DNA of 64,000 nucleotides. It comes from JACVRW01 sp963765135. Lineage in GTDB: Bacteria; Actinomycetota; Thermoleophilia; Solirubrobacterales; Thermoleophilaceae. The number at the start of each line of letters is the position of its first letter. Positions within the stretch are counted from its first letter, which is position 1. The notes below the pieces were generated by a model, which ran no database searches, was not told the DNA's origin, and was given only the letters and a program-made list of their open reading frames with translations. Where the stretch lies: assembly GCA_963765135.1 (NCBI GenBank), contig CAVXUX010000007.1, forward strand, positions 124,001-188,000. Reading direction: 5' to 3'. This document shows, piece by piece, positions 8,861 to 16,609 of this stretch. A program made the position numbers and the translations under genes.

Positions 8861-9639
8861 CACAGCACCAGCTTTCTCTCGCTCGGCTCGAGGCTGTCGT
8901 AGTTGTAGAGCTTCTTGCCGCACACGAACTTCGTGAGCGGCGGCGGGGTGCCGAGCCCGTAGATCGAGAACTTGCGCTCGATCAGCTCGGTGTCGGCGTC
9001 GGTCCACTCGCCCTCGACGCAGTCGATCCCGAGCGCGGCGACCTTGCCGCCCACGTAGATCGTGCCGTCGTACATCGAGTCGCCCAGGCCGGGGCCCACG
9101 TCGCCGCAGATGATCTGGCGCCCGCGCTGCATCATGAAGCCGGTCATCGAGCCGGCGTCGCCGAGCACGACGATCGTGCCGCCCTTCTGGTCGATGCCCG
9201 TGCGCGCGCCGACCTGTCCCTTCACGACCAGGTCGCCGCCGCGCAGCGCGGCGCCCGCCAGCGAGCCGGCGTTCGACTCGATCACGACCACGCCGGACAT
9301 CATGTTCTCGGCGACCGACCAGCCCACGCGCCCGTTGATCTGGAACTCGGCGCCGTCGCCCAGGCCGCAGCCGAAGTAGCCGAGGCTGCCCTCGAAGGTG
9401 ACCTTGCAGCGCGTCAGGATGCCCACGCCGAGCGAGTGCCGCGCGCTCGGGTTGAGGATCGTGACCTCCTTGACGCCCTGCTCGTAGAGCAGCCAGCGCA
9501 GCTCGGCGTTGATCTTGCGCGTGGACAGGTCGCGTGCCTCCAGCACGGCGCGCTCGCCGTCGATCTCGGAGACCTTTGGGATCGTGCCGTCGAGCTCGAC
9601 GAGCCCGCGCGCGTCGTAGGTGGTCGTCACGTCGTCCAA
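8860..9639 (-). CDS. glxC: Glutamate synthase GXGXG-domain subunit
   Basis: A 259-residue stand-alone version of the C-terminal beta-helix domain of glutamate synthase large subunits (GlxC/MgsB type). The repeated glycine ladder is visible: SLGYFGCGLGDGAEFQING, MMSGVVVIESNAGSLAGAAL, GARTGIDQKGGTIVVLGDAG and GPGLGDSMYDGTIYVGG. The domain has no catalytic centre and scaffolds the amidotransferase and FMN domains. The gene overlaps glxB by 13 bp upstream and glxD by one base downstream, so the three subunits are co-translated. No frame breaks are seen. Confidence 0.9.
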   Translation of the reverse strand: MDDVTTTYDARGLVELDGTIPKVSEIDGERAVLEARDLSTRKINAELRWLLYEQGVKEVTILNPSARHSLGVGILTRCKVTFEGSLGYFGCGLGDGAEFQINGRVGWSVAENMMSGVVVIESNAGSLAGAALRGGDLVVKGQVGARTGIDQKGGTIVVLGDAGSMTGFMMQRGRQIICGDVGPGLGDSMYDGTIYVGGKVAALGIDCVEGEWTDADTELIERKFSIYGLGTPPPLTKFVCGKKLYNYDSLEPSERKLVL

Positions 9640-10565
9640 ACCATCACCGCGCCCTCGTACGGGTCGTAGGTCTCGATCTCGCGGTCGACCACCTTGCGGA
9701 TCGCGATCTCCTCTGACGCGAGCGCCACGATGTCATCGGATTCGTAGAGCACGAGCGGCTTGGCGCCCAGCTCGTCCTTGGCCACGCCGAGGGCGTCCTC
9801 GGTCACGCACAGGTAGGTGAACACGCCGTCGAGCTCGCCGAGGCTGCGCCGCATCGAATCCTCCAGCGAGTCGCCCTGCGCCATCCGCTCGGCGAGGTAG
9901 ACGGCGATGATCTCCGAGTCGCACTCGCTCTGGAAGCGGTGCCCGGCGCGCTCGAGGCGGCGGCGCCACTGGTGGTAGTTGGTCAGCTGGCCGTTGTGCA
10001 CGACCGCCACGTCGGGGAACGGGTAGGCCCAGTAGGGGTGGGCGTTGGCGATGTCGACGTCGGACTCGGTCGCCATGCGCGCGTGACCGATCGCGTGCGT
10101 GCCGAGGAAGCCGTCGAGCTTGTAGTCCGCCGCCACCGTGTTGGCGTCTCCGAGGTCCTTGATGATCTCGAGCGAGCGGCCGAGCGAGAGCACCTCGGTG
10201 TCGCGCACGTCCTCGACGTAGTCGGCCAGGTCCTTGAGGTCGCCGTCGAAGCCGAAGGACACCGTCATCGCGTGCTGGGAGGTGGTCGCGTCGATCGAGC
10301 TGATCGTGGCGCCCGACGCCTTCATGCGGCCCTCGATGTCGGCGCGCTGGCGGTTCAGCCGCTCGGCGAGGTCGAAGTCGTGATGCCCGTTCTCCTCGGA
10401 CAGCTTCACGTGCATCACGTAGCCCTCGGACTCGGGCCGGTAGAGCGCGTAGCCGGTCGAGTCGGGCCCGCGGTGCTTCATGGCCTGCAGCATCGAGGTC
10501 ATGTCGCGGCCGACCTGATGCTCGCCGCCGCCCTCGCGGTAGATGATCCCGGCGATGCCGCACAT
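9627..10565 (-). CDS. glxB: Class II glutamine amidotransferase subunit of glutamate-synthase-like enzyme
   Basis: A 312-residue Ntn-type amidotransferase. After the initiator Met the catalytic Cys is second (MCGIAGIIYREGG). The pocket is completed by HRGPDSTGYALYR, GHARMATESDVDIANAHPYW and VVHNGQLTNYHQWRRRL. The family hydrolyses glutamine or a gamma-glutamylamide and channels the amine to an FMN partner (GlxB/MgsA). The start at 10565 is forced by the need to expose Cys2. It lies 2 bp after the glnT stop and overlaps glxC by 13 bp. Confidence 0.9.
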   Translation of the reverse strand: MCGIAGIIYREGGGEHQVGRDMTSMLQAMKHRGPDSTGYALYRPESEGYVMHVKLSEENGHHDFDLAERLNRQRADIEGRMKASGATISSIDATTSQHAMTVSFGFDGDLKDLADYVEDVRDTEVLSLGRSLEIIKDLGDANTVAADYKLDGFLGTHAIGHARMATESDVDIANAHPYWAYPFPDVAVVHNGQLTNYHQWRRRLERAGHRFQSECDSEIIAVYLAERMAQGDSLEDSMRRSLGELDGVFTYLCVTEDALGVAKDELGAKPLVLYESDDIVALASEEIAIRKVVDREIETYDPYEGAVMVWTT

Positions 10566-10567
10566 GG

Positions 10568-12041
10568 TTAGGGGAGCACCTCCAGGTACTGGTCGCGCTC
10601 CCAGTCCGTGACGGCCGCCAGGTAGCTCTCCCACTCGTCGCGCTTGTAGTGATGGAAGACCTTCCAGAGCCGGCCCGGCATCGTGCCGTCGCGCAGCACC
10701 TCGTCCTTCTCCAGCGCGATCAGCGCGTCGCCGAGGCTGTCGGGCACGCGCTCCAGCGCGGCCGCGCCGTTGCCGGCCTGCAGCAGGTCGTAGGTGTTGG
10801 CGTCCTGGGGCGGGCCCGGGTCGCTCTTCTTGCGGATCCCGTCGAGCCCCGCCACCAGCAGCGCGGCGACGCTCAGGTAGGGGTTGCAGGACGAGTCGAC
10901 GCCGCGATACTCGAAGCGCCCGCCGGTCGCCACGCGCACGGTGCAGGTGCGGTTCTGCCAGCCCCAGTTCTTGTAGACCGGCGCCCAGAAGCCGAAGTCC
11001 CACATGCGGCAGTAGGAGTTGACCGTCGGGTTGCCGACGCACATCAGCGCGCCGAAGTGGTCGAGCATGCCGCCCAGGAAGTGGCGGGCGACCTCGGACA
11101 GCTCGGCCGGGCCGTCCGGGTCGTGGAAGACGTTCGTTGCCGTTCTCGTCCATCAGCGTGAAGTGATGGTGGTGGCCGTTGGCCGACACGCCGGTGAACG
11201 GCTTCGGCATGAACGTCGGCAGCAGGCCGTGCTTGCGGCCGACCGCCGCGCAGATCTGCCGGTAGGTGGTGATGTTGTCGGCGGTCTTGACCGGGCGGTC
11301 GAAGCGGAAGTTCAGCTCGAGCTGGCCGGGCGCGTCCTCGTGGTCGCCGTAGCTCATGTCGAGCCCCAGCGCCTGCCCGTACTCGACCACGTCGAGCAGC
11401 ACCGGACGGAGCTCCTCGAACTGGTGGATGTGGTAGCAGTACGGCTTGGTCACGCCCTCCGGCTCCGAGCCGTCCTCGCCCCGCTTGAGCCACATCATCT
11501 CGGGCTCGATGCCGATCAGGAAGCTGTAGCCCAGCTCCTCCTCGAACTCGGCCACCACGCGCTTGAGGTTCTGGCGCGGGTCGGCGTCGAGCAGCTCGCC
11601 GGTCTCGGTGTCGTAGCAATCGCAGAACACGCGCGCCACGCGCGGGTCCCAGGGGAGCACGGCGAACGTGCTCAGGTCGGCTATCGCCGCCAGCTCGGAC
11701 TCCTCGGGGCCGAAGCCGATGTAGTTGCCGGCGCGGTCGGTGAACAGGTTGGCGGTCGCGCCGTAGACGAGCTGGTAGCCCTTCTCGGCGACCTGCGGGA
11801 AGAAGTCCGCCACCACGCCCTTGCCCATCACACGGCCGGTGATCGAGACCTGCTGGAAGAAGACGTACTTGATGCCCTCGGACTCGATCAGGCGGGTAAT
11901 CGCCTCGATCTGCTCGCGCCTGCCGGGCTGGTTGCGGGCCTCCTCGAGGGTCGCAGGCGGCGCCTGAGTACGCGGCGTGTCCAGCACGGTGGTGACGTCG
12001 CCGCCGAAGCTGGCCACGGTTCCCTCGTAGGGGTTCGTCAT
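10568..12041 (-). CDS. glnT: Glutamine synthetase-like ligase (GlnT/GMAS type); one frame break
   Basis: About 490 residues of the glutamine synthetase fold in the GlnT/gamma-glutamylmethylamide-synthetase branch, which ligates ammonia or an alkylamine to glutamate with ATP. Seen: GIEPEMMWLKRG (metal-binding Glu strand), THMPKPF-like TFMPKPFTGVSANGHHHHFTL, NPTVNSYCRMWDFGFWAP and FEYRGVDSSCNPYLSVAALL. An extra G near 11140 breaks the frame between DENGN and NVFHDPDG. The start ATG at 12041 has a strong GGAGGGAAGGG site and a clear promoter. It heads the operon glnT-glxB-glxC-glxD-orf157-two oxidases. Whether the amine is ammonia, methylamine or another amine is unresolved. Confidence 0.85.
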
Positions 12042-12073
12042 ACCCTTCCCTCCGGGTCTCGGTTCAGGACGCG

Positions 12074-12103
12074 AATATACCGTCTTTGGTCAAATTGGTT
12101 CAA
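12074..12103 (-). promoter_or_regulatory. glnT operon promoter with overlapping dyad operator
   Basis: On the minus strand a -35 box TTGAAC (12103-12098) and a -10 box TATATT (12079-12074) are separated by 18 bp, followed by a leader with a strong Shine-Dalgarno site. The sequence TTGAACCAATTTGACCAA (12103-12086) is an imperfect dyad covering the -35 box and half the spacer. It matches a minus-strand element at the amt promoter in 14 of 18 positions and resembles an element before soxD. The neighbouring GntR protein is one candidate binder. Confidence 0.65.
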
Positions 12104-12915
12104 GGCCTGGCGGAGCGGCCGATGGCCGGCACGGGCGGCACGTCCTCGAGCCAGCGCACCACGTGCAGGTCAAGGCTGCGCGGCAGGAAGGTGTCGGTGG
12201 AATGCTCGACCGGCGCGCCCTCCGCGGTGCAGGTCACGTGCTCGATCTCGAGCGCGCCGATCGTCTCCGTCACCCCGAGCGCGATCCCGACCGGATCGTC
12301 GGGCTTGAGCACGCGCGCGACGATGTGCGAGCGGTTGTAGGCGACCGGGACGCCCTGCTTGAGCAGCACGTCGAGCACCATCTGGCCGCGCTCCAGCGCC
12401 TGGCGCAGCTTGCCGGGCGGAGGCAGCTCGATGTCCGGGTGGACCACGTCGCACATGCGCGCCCCGGGCTGGCCGTCCATCAGCAGCACGCGCGTGATCG
12501 TGGTGGCGGGGGTCTCGGGGTCGAGCTCGTAGAGCTGGCCCAGGTCGGGGCCGAGGGGCAGCTCCTCGATCTCCAGCTCGCCGATCTCCAGGCGCACGCC
12601 GCGGCGGCGCGCCAGCTCGCTGTAGGAGACGAGCTTCTCGAGGCCCTCGTCGAGCGCCCACGACGCCGCCTGCCCGACGTAGGTGCCGCTGCCCTGGCGG
12701 CGCACGATCTCGCCGCTCTTCTCGAGCCGGCCGAGCGCGGTGCGCAGCGTGCCGCGCGAGATCCCCAGCCGCGCCGACAGCTCCTGCTCGGGCGGCAGCC
12801 GCTCGCCGACGCGGTGCCTGCCGGTGGCGAGCCAGCGCCGCAGCGCCTCCTCGGCCACGTCGACCAGCGAGGCCTTGCCGCCTCCTAGTGATTGATGTCT
12901 ATGGACGCGCGCCAT
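12100..12915 (-). CDS. GntR family regulator with UTRA effector domain
   Basis: A 271-residue HutC/FadR-like GntR regulator. The winged helix occupies about residues 17-80 (ALRRWLATGRHRVGERLPPEQELSAR is interrupted here only for brevity; GISRGTLRTALGRLEKSGEI is the recognition helix region). A UTRA ligand-binding domain follows from about residue 105 to the end. It lies directly upstream of the glnT operon on the same strand and diverges from the class V aminotransferase, so it probably controls one or both in response to an amine or amino-acid metabolite. Its stop codon abuts the glnT -35 region. The ATG at 12915 gives a short N-terminal extension before the helix. Confidence 0.87.
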   Translation of the reverse strand: MARVHRHQSLGGGKASLVDVAEEALRRWLATGRHRVGERLPPEQELSARLGISRGTLRTALGRLEKSGEIVRRQGSGTYVGQAASWALDEGLEKLVSYSELARRRGVRLEIGELEIEELPLGPDLGQLYELDPETPATTITRVLLMDGQPGARMCDVVHPDIELPPPGKLRQALERGQMVLDVLLKQGVPVAYNRSHIVARVLKPDDPVGIALGVTETIGALEIEHVTCTAEGAPVEHSTDTFLPRSLDLHVVRWLEDVPPVPAIGRSARP

Positions 12916-12958
12916 TTATTGCTTGGAAACGTGGATCGGCCCATGCCAGGCTGCGGCC

Positions 12959-14105
12959 ATGGCCAAACCTATCGCCGCTCTCGCACCTCCCGCGCGGCTG
13001 CTCTGCGGCCCGGGGCCCACGAACGTCGAGCCCGCGGCGCTCGCCGCGATGGGCAAGCCGATGCTGGGCCACCTCGATCCGGCCTTCCACGCGATCCTGG
13101 ACGAGGTCGTGGCGATGCTGGCGGAGGTCTACCGCGCCCACGACGGGATGGTGCTGCCGCTGCAGAGCACCGGGACGTCCGGCATGGAGACCGGGATCGT
13201 CAACCTGGTCGAGCCGGGCGACACGGTGGTCGTGGGCGTGTCCGGCTACTTCGGCGCGCGCATCGCCGAGATCGCCCGGCGCCACGGCGCGAACGTGGTC
13301 GAGGTGGCCGAGGAGTGGGGGAGGCACGTGCCCAACGAGCGGCTCGTCGACGCGCTCGACGCGCAACCCGGGCGCGCGGCTGGTGGCTGTCGTTCACGGC
13401 GAGACCTCCACCGGCGTCGAGCATCCGCTGGCGGAGCTGGGCGAGGCGGTGCGCGGGACCGGCGCGCTGCTGATGGCCGACTGCGTGACCACGCTCGGCG
13501 GCGTGCGCATCGACTTCGACGCCTGGGGCGTGGACTACGCCTACTCGTGCACCCAGAAGTGCCTCGGCGCGCCGCCCGGCATGTCGCCGCTCGCCCTCTC
13601 GCCGCGCGCGCTCGACCGGATCGAGACGCGCACGACGGCCCGGTGCCGTTCTCGCTCGACCTGCGGCTGCTGCGCGCCTACTTCGTGGACCGGCCGGCCA
13701 CCTACCACCACACCGCTCCGATCCTCCACGTGTACGCGCTGCACGAGGTGCTGCGCAAGACGCTGGAGGAGGGCGTGGAGCAGCGCTGGCGGCGCCACGA
13801 GCAGGCCGGCCGCCGCTTCGCCGCGCGCGCCGAGGAGGCCGGCCTGGAGGTGCTCGCCGAGGACGGAGCACCGGCTCGCGCCGCTCACCGCGGTGCGAGT
13901 GCCCGAGGGCATCGACGGCAAGGACGTGCAGCGCCAGCTGCTCGCCGAGCGCGGGCTCGAGGTCGGTGGCGGGCTGGGGGCGGCCACGCCGCCGATCTGG
14001 CGCGTCGGCCTGATGGGTCCGAACGCGAGCGAGGCAACGGCCGACCGCGTGCTGGCCGCGCTCACGGGAGTCCTCGAGAGCGAGCGCGTCCCGGTCGCCG
14101 GCTAG
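12959..14105 (+). CDS. Class V aminotransferase (serine/alanine-glyoxylate type); three frame breaks
   Basis: About 380 residues of a PLP-dependent alanine- or serine-glyoxylate aminotransferase. It has LLCGPGPTNVEPAALAAMGKP, QSTGTSGMETGIVNLVEPGD, MADCVTTLGGVRIDFDAWGVD and the PLP lysine in YSCTQKCLGAPPG. Frame breaks occur near 13370 (one extra base), 13640 and 13865 (one extra base), with conserved sequence resuming each time, so error is more likely than decay. In methylotrophs this family (SgaA) converts glyoxylate to glycine while turning serine into hydroxypyruvate. Its place divergent from the GntR gene suggests it shares the amine circuit, perhaps handling glyoxylate or glycine made by the oxidases. 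Confidence 0.8.
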
Positions 14106-14415
14106 CGCTGCACCTTGACATCGACGACCTTCCCGGTGTTGGCGTCGACGCGCACCACCGCGAGCTCCCTGAACTCCTGCGTGTTCGAGCGGCGCGCCCT
14201 TCCTGGGGATCGACAGCGACACGATCCAGGTGGGCCTCGAGTTCGAGCCCCTGGCGCAGCAGCCGAATCTGTGTGCGCGTCGGGTCGAAGTCGATCTGAC
14301 GCTTCGCGGTTGCGATCGCCTGTCCTTCGTGACCCGGACCTGGTCCTTCTGGCAGGTCTGCGCGACGACGAACGCGAGCCAGCAGCACCGCGCCGACGAA
14401 CCGGCGCTGACCCAT
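14102..14415 (-). pseudogene. Small exported protein gene with several frame breaks
   Basis: No single frame is open across this stretch, but a coherent small secreted protein can be read on the minus strand by changing frame about four times. It has a start with signal-like MGQRRFVGAVLLA, then FVVAQTCQKDQVRVTKD, AIATAKRQIDFDPTRTQIR, PTWIVSLSIPRKGA and a convincing end SNTQEFRELAVVRVDANTGK followed by VVDVKVQR and a stop. The end resembles PepSY-like proteins, where VDANTGKVV recurs. It follows the Amt-linked small genes and its stop overlaps the aminotransferase stop in a CTAG. It is either a decayed gene or one damaged by sequence error; given the rest of the window I favour error. Confidence 0.5.
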
Positions 14416-14466
14416 GGCCGCCGTCCTACACGGGCCTGTCGCGTGTCAGCCGCGGGCGGGACGGCG

Positions 14467-14619
14467 TCAGACGGTGGGACGGAACTCGTTCCCGATGTTC
14501 GTGAACAGGACGATCACGAGCACCACGATCGCACAGATGATCGAGATCGCAAGCATCGGCCATCTCGAAGCCTTGCGAGTGGGTCTGCAGCGGCGGGAAC
14601 TCGATCTGGCGTTGCTCAT
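14467..14619 (-). CDS. 50-residue single-pass membrane protein
   Basis: A short gene encoding a basic N-terminus (MSNARSSSRRCRPTRKASRW) followed by one hydrophobic helix (MLAISIICAIVVLVIVLF) and a short TNIGNEF tail. This fits a positive-inside, single-pass inner-membrane peptide. Its ATG overlaps the stop of the upstream 115-residue gene (ATGA), and AGGAGC lies before the start, so translation is coupled. It belongs to the amt-linked set of small membrane genes. The function is unknown. Confidence 0.6.
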   Translation of the reverse strand: MSNARSSSRRCRPTRKASRWPMLAISIICAIVVLVIVLFTNIGNEFRPTV

Positions 14620-14963
14620 TCCGATCTGCTCCTAGTCGTCATGCCCGGCTGGGGTGGCGGCTCGTCGGTCGGCGCCGGCCGGCAGCGCGCCGGTTGCGGC
14701 GAACGTCGAGCAGCCGCCGGTTCTCGTACACGATCCAGCGCCACGAACACGATCACCATGACCACGATCCCGATCCAGGTCAGCGCCATGTACGCGGTCG
14801 TCGCGCCGGCGCCCTCGTCGCCGTAGGTCGAGCCGGGGCCGAACGTCATGAACCCGGCGCAGTCCTGGTAGTTGTTGTTGAGGATGAAGTCGGCGATGTC
14901 GTCGCCGTCGTAGCCCTCCTTGTGGACGACGCAGTCGGGCGCGCTGTTGATGATCGCTGGCAT
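14616..14963 (-). CDS. 115-residue single-pass membrane protein linked to Amt
   Basis: I do not recognise this protein. The N-terminal half is acidic and polar, with two cysteines (APDCVVHKEGYDGDD and NNNYQDCAGFMTFGPG). A hydrophobic helix, MALTWIGIVVMVIVFVAL, follows near residues 59-76, then a basic, proline-rich tail. The layout suggests an extracytoplasmic N-terminal domain anchored by one helix. A strong AAGGAGG precedes the ATG. It lies 49 bp downstream of amt and its stop overlaps the next start, so it is co-expressed with the transporter. One frame change near 14730 would give an alternative tail, but the coupling to the next gene supports the reading given. Confidence 0.65.
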   Translation of the reverse strand: MPAIINSAPDCVVHKEGYDGDDIADFILNNNYQDCAGFMTFGPGSTYGDEGAGATTAYMALTWIGIVVMVIVFVALDRVREPAAARRSPQPARCRPAPTDEPPPQPGMTTRSRSE

Positions 14964-15012
14964 CTCGCCTCCTTACCTCCCACCCGTTCCCGCGGTCGTC
15001 CGCCGTTGCGAG

Positions 15013-16441
15013 TCAGCTCGAGCGCTCCTCCAGGATCAGCGGATCGGCATCGACGAGCGTCCCGTCCGGCTCGACCAGCGCGGCCGGCCCGACCGGCCAC
15101 CTCCGGCAGGTAGATGTCGGGCACGTACTCGACCGTGTCGAGCCCGGCGATCTCGACCTCCGGCGGGACGCGCAGCAGGTTCAGCTTCTTGAGGACCCAG
15201 GACGCGACCCAGCCGCGTCAGGAAGCCGAGCGGCAGGAACGTCGCGATGCCGAGCAGCTGGCCCCAGATGCTCGAGTCGACGTTGTTGACGCCGGTCGGG
15301 TAGCCGGCGGCGAAGACGCCGACCCAGATGACGCCGAGGAAGCCGGACACGCCGTGCACGGCGACCGCGCCGACCACGTCGTCCACGCGCACCTTCGTCT
15401 CGATCCAGTTGCCCGCGTAGACGGCGAGCGCCGCCGTGGCCATCGCGAGCAGGTAGGCGAGCGTCGGCGCGTAGACGTCCGCGCCCGCGGACACGCCGAT
15501 CACGCCGGCGAGGCCGCCGGACACGGTCCAGAACGGGTCGCCCCTGCTGGCGAAGTAGCCGCCGGTGAAGCCGCCCGCGAAGCCGAAGGTGATCACCATC
15601 GTGATCGAGCCGAGCGTGGTCGGGCTCAGGTAGATCGTCGCCCAGCCCGGGAACGCGGTGGACGCGATCACCAGGCAGGCGCCGTAGAAGGCGTAGAACC
15701 CGGTGAAGATCAGCATCAGCCCCAGCAGGGTGATGTGGAGGTTGTTGGGGCGGAACGTGCGCGCCAGCCCCTCCTTCGTGTACTTCCCTATTCGCGGTCC
15801 GAGGTTGAACAGGACCCCGAGCGTGAACGCGCCCGACGACGCCGTGCACGACCGCCGACGCGATCGAGTCATGGAACCCGAAGCGCAGCGTCATCCAGCC
15901 GCCGGCGCTCCAGCCCCAGGCGGCGTCGAGGATCCAGACGACCGAGCCGAGCAGCGCCGCGAGCACGAGGTAGGCGGACAGCCGCACGCGCTCCAGCAGC
16001 GCCCCGGACATGATCGACGCGGTGGTCCACGAGAACAGCAGGAACGCCAGGAAGAAGATCAGGTTGATGTTGTTGGTCAGGTTCGGCCCGAACGCGTCGC
16101 TCCAGGGGATGCCGCCCGCGCAGGCCGCCGACGGTGAAGTCGGAGGAGTTCGGGCCGATCGGCAGGCCCGGCTGGTTGCAGTTGTAGATCCACCAGCCGA
16201 AGTAGTAGAAGGTCGGCGTGACGGCGGCGATCGTGAGGATGTTCTTCATCGCCGTCGCCATCACGTTCTTGCGCCGCGCGACGCCGGCCTCGTACGTCAT
16301 GAAGCCGGCGTGGATCAGCCACATCAGGACGACGGTCCAGAAGTAGAACTGCTCCCCGAGGATCGCGCTGTCGAGCGTCTGCGCCTCGGCGCTGGCCGCG
16401 TCCTTCAGGTCCGTGACCTGCGCAAGAAATACGTCGATCAC
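15013..16441 (-). CDS. amt: Ammonium transporter; about four frame breaks
   Basis: An Amt/Rh-family channel of about 475 residues. It has many membrane helices, including the opening FYFWTVVLMWLIHAGFMTYE, AGVARRKNVMATAMKN, DAAWGWSAGGWM and VGAVAVHGVSGFLGVIWVGVF with the pore histidine. The frame changes near 16130, 15850, 15215 and 15090, each time resuming conserved Amt sequence, and the natural end is LVDADPLILEERSS. A GTG at 16441 is preferred because GGAGGGG lies just upstream; a GTG four codons earlier is also possible. The gene imports ammonium or methylammonium and heads a run of small membrane genes. It is divergent from the GAF regulator. Confidence 0.85.
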
Positions 16442-16477
16442 GATCCCCTCCACGCTCGCCGGCGCTGCACGAGCGCG

Positions 16478-16507
16478 ACGCTATCCCCGTTGTGCAGATT
16501 GGTGCAA
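16478..16507 (-). promoter_or_regulatory. amt promoter with dyad related to the glnT operator
   Basis: On the minus strand TTGCAC (16507-16502) and TAGCGT (16483-16478) are 18 bp apart. This is the same geometry as the glnT promoter, with the -35 box again forming the start of an 18-bp element, TTGCACCAATCTGCACAA (16507-16490). That element agrees with the glnT operator at 14 of 18 positions. The match suggests common control of ammonium uptake and the glnT operon. Confidence 0.5.
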
Positions 16508-16554
16508 TGGGATTTCGCACATCTCTTGCTCGCGTCGAGTGGTAGATATGCACA
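16491..16554. promoter_or_regulatory. Cluster of TGTGCA/TGCACA half-sites between amt and the GAF regulator
   Basis: Four related hexamers lie in the divergent region: TGTGCA at 16491, GGTGCA at 16501 (10 bp, one helical turn, later), CGCACA at 16516 in the opposite orientation, and TGCACA at 16549 (33 bp further). The arrangement suits a dimeric or tetrameric regulator, most simply the GAF-PucR protein encoded next to it. Chance occurrence cannot be excluded. Confidence 0.35.
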
Positions 16555-16609
16555 TAGGGTGGTCCAGCGGGCCAGCGACTACGATCAACCCACGGAAAGG
16601 AGGGCTCGC

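Noticed and set aside
14730..14740. Frameshift in the 115-residue Amt-linked gene giving a WIVYENRRLL-type tail
   Set aside because: The alternative tail looks plausible, but the reading as given ends in an ATGA overlap with the next gene's start, which argues that the existing frame is correct.
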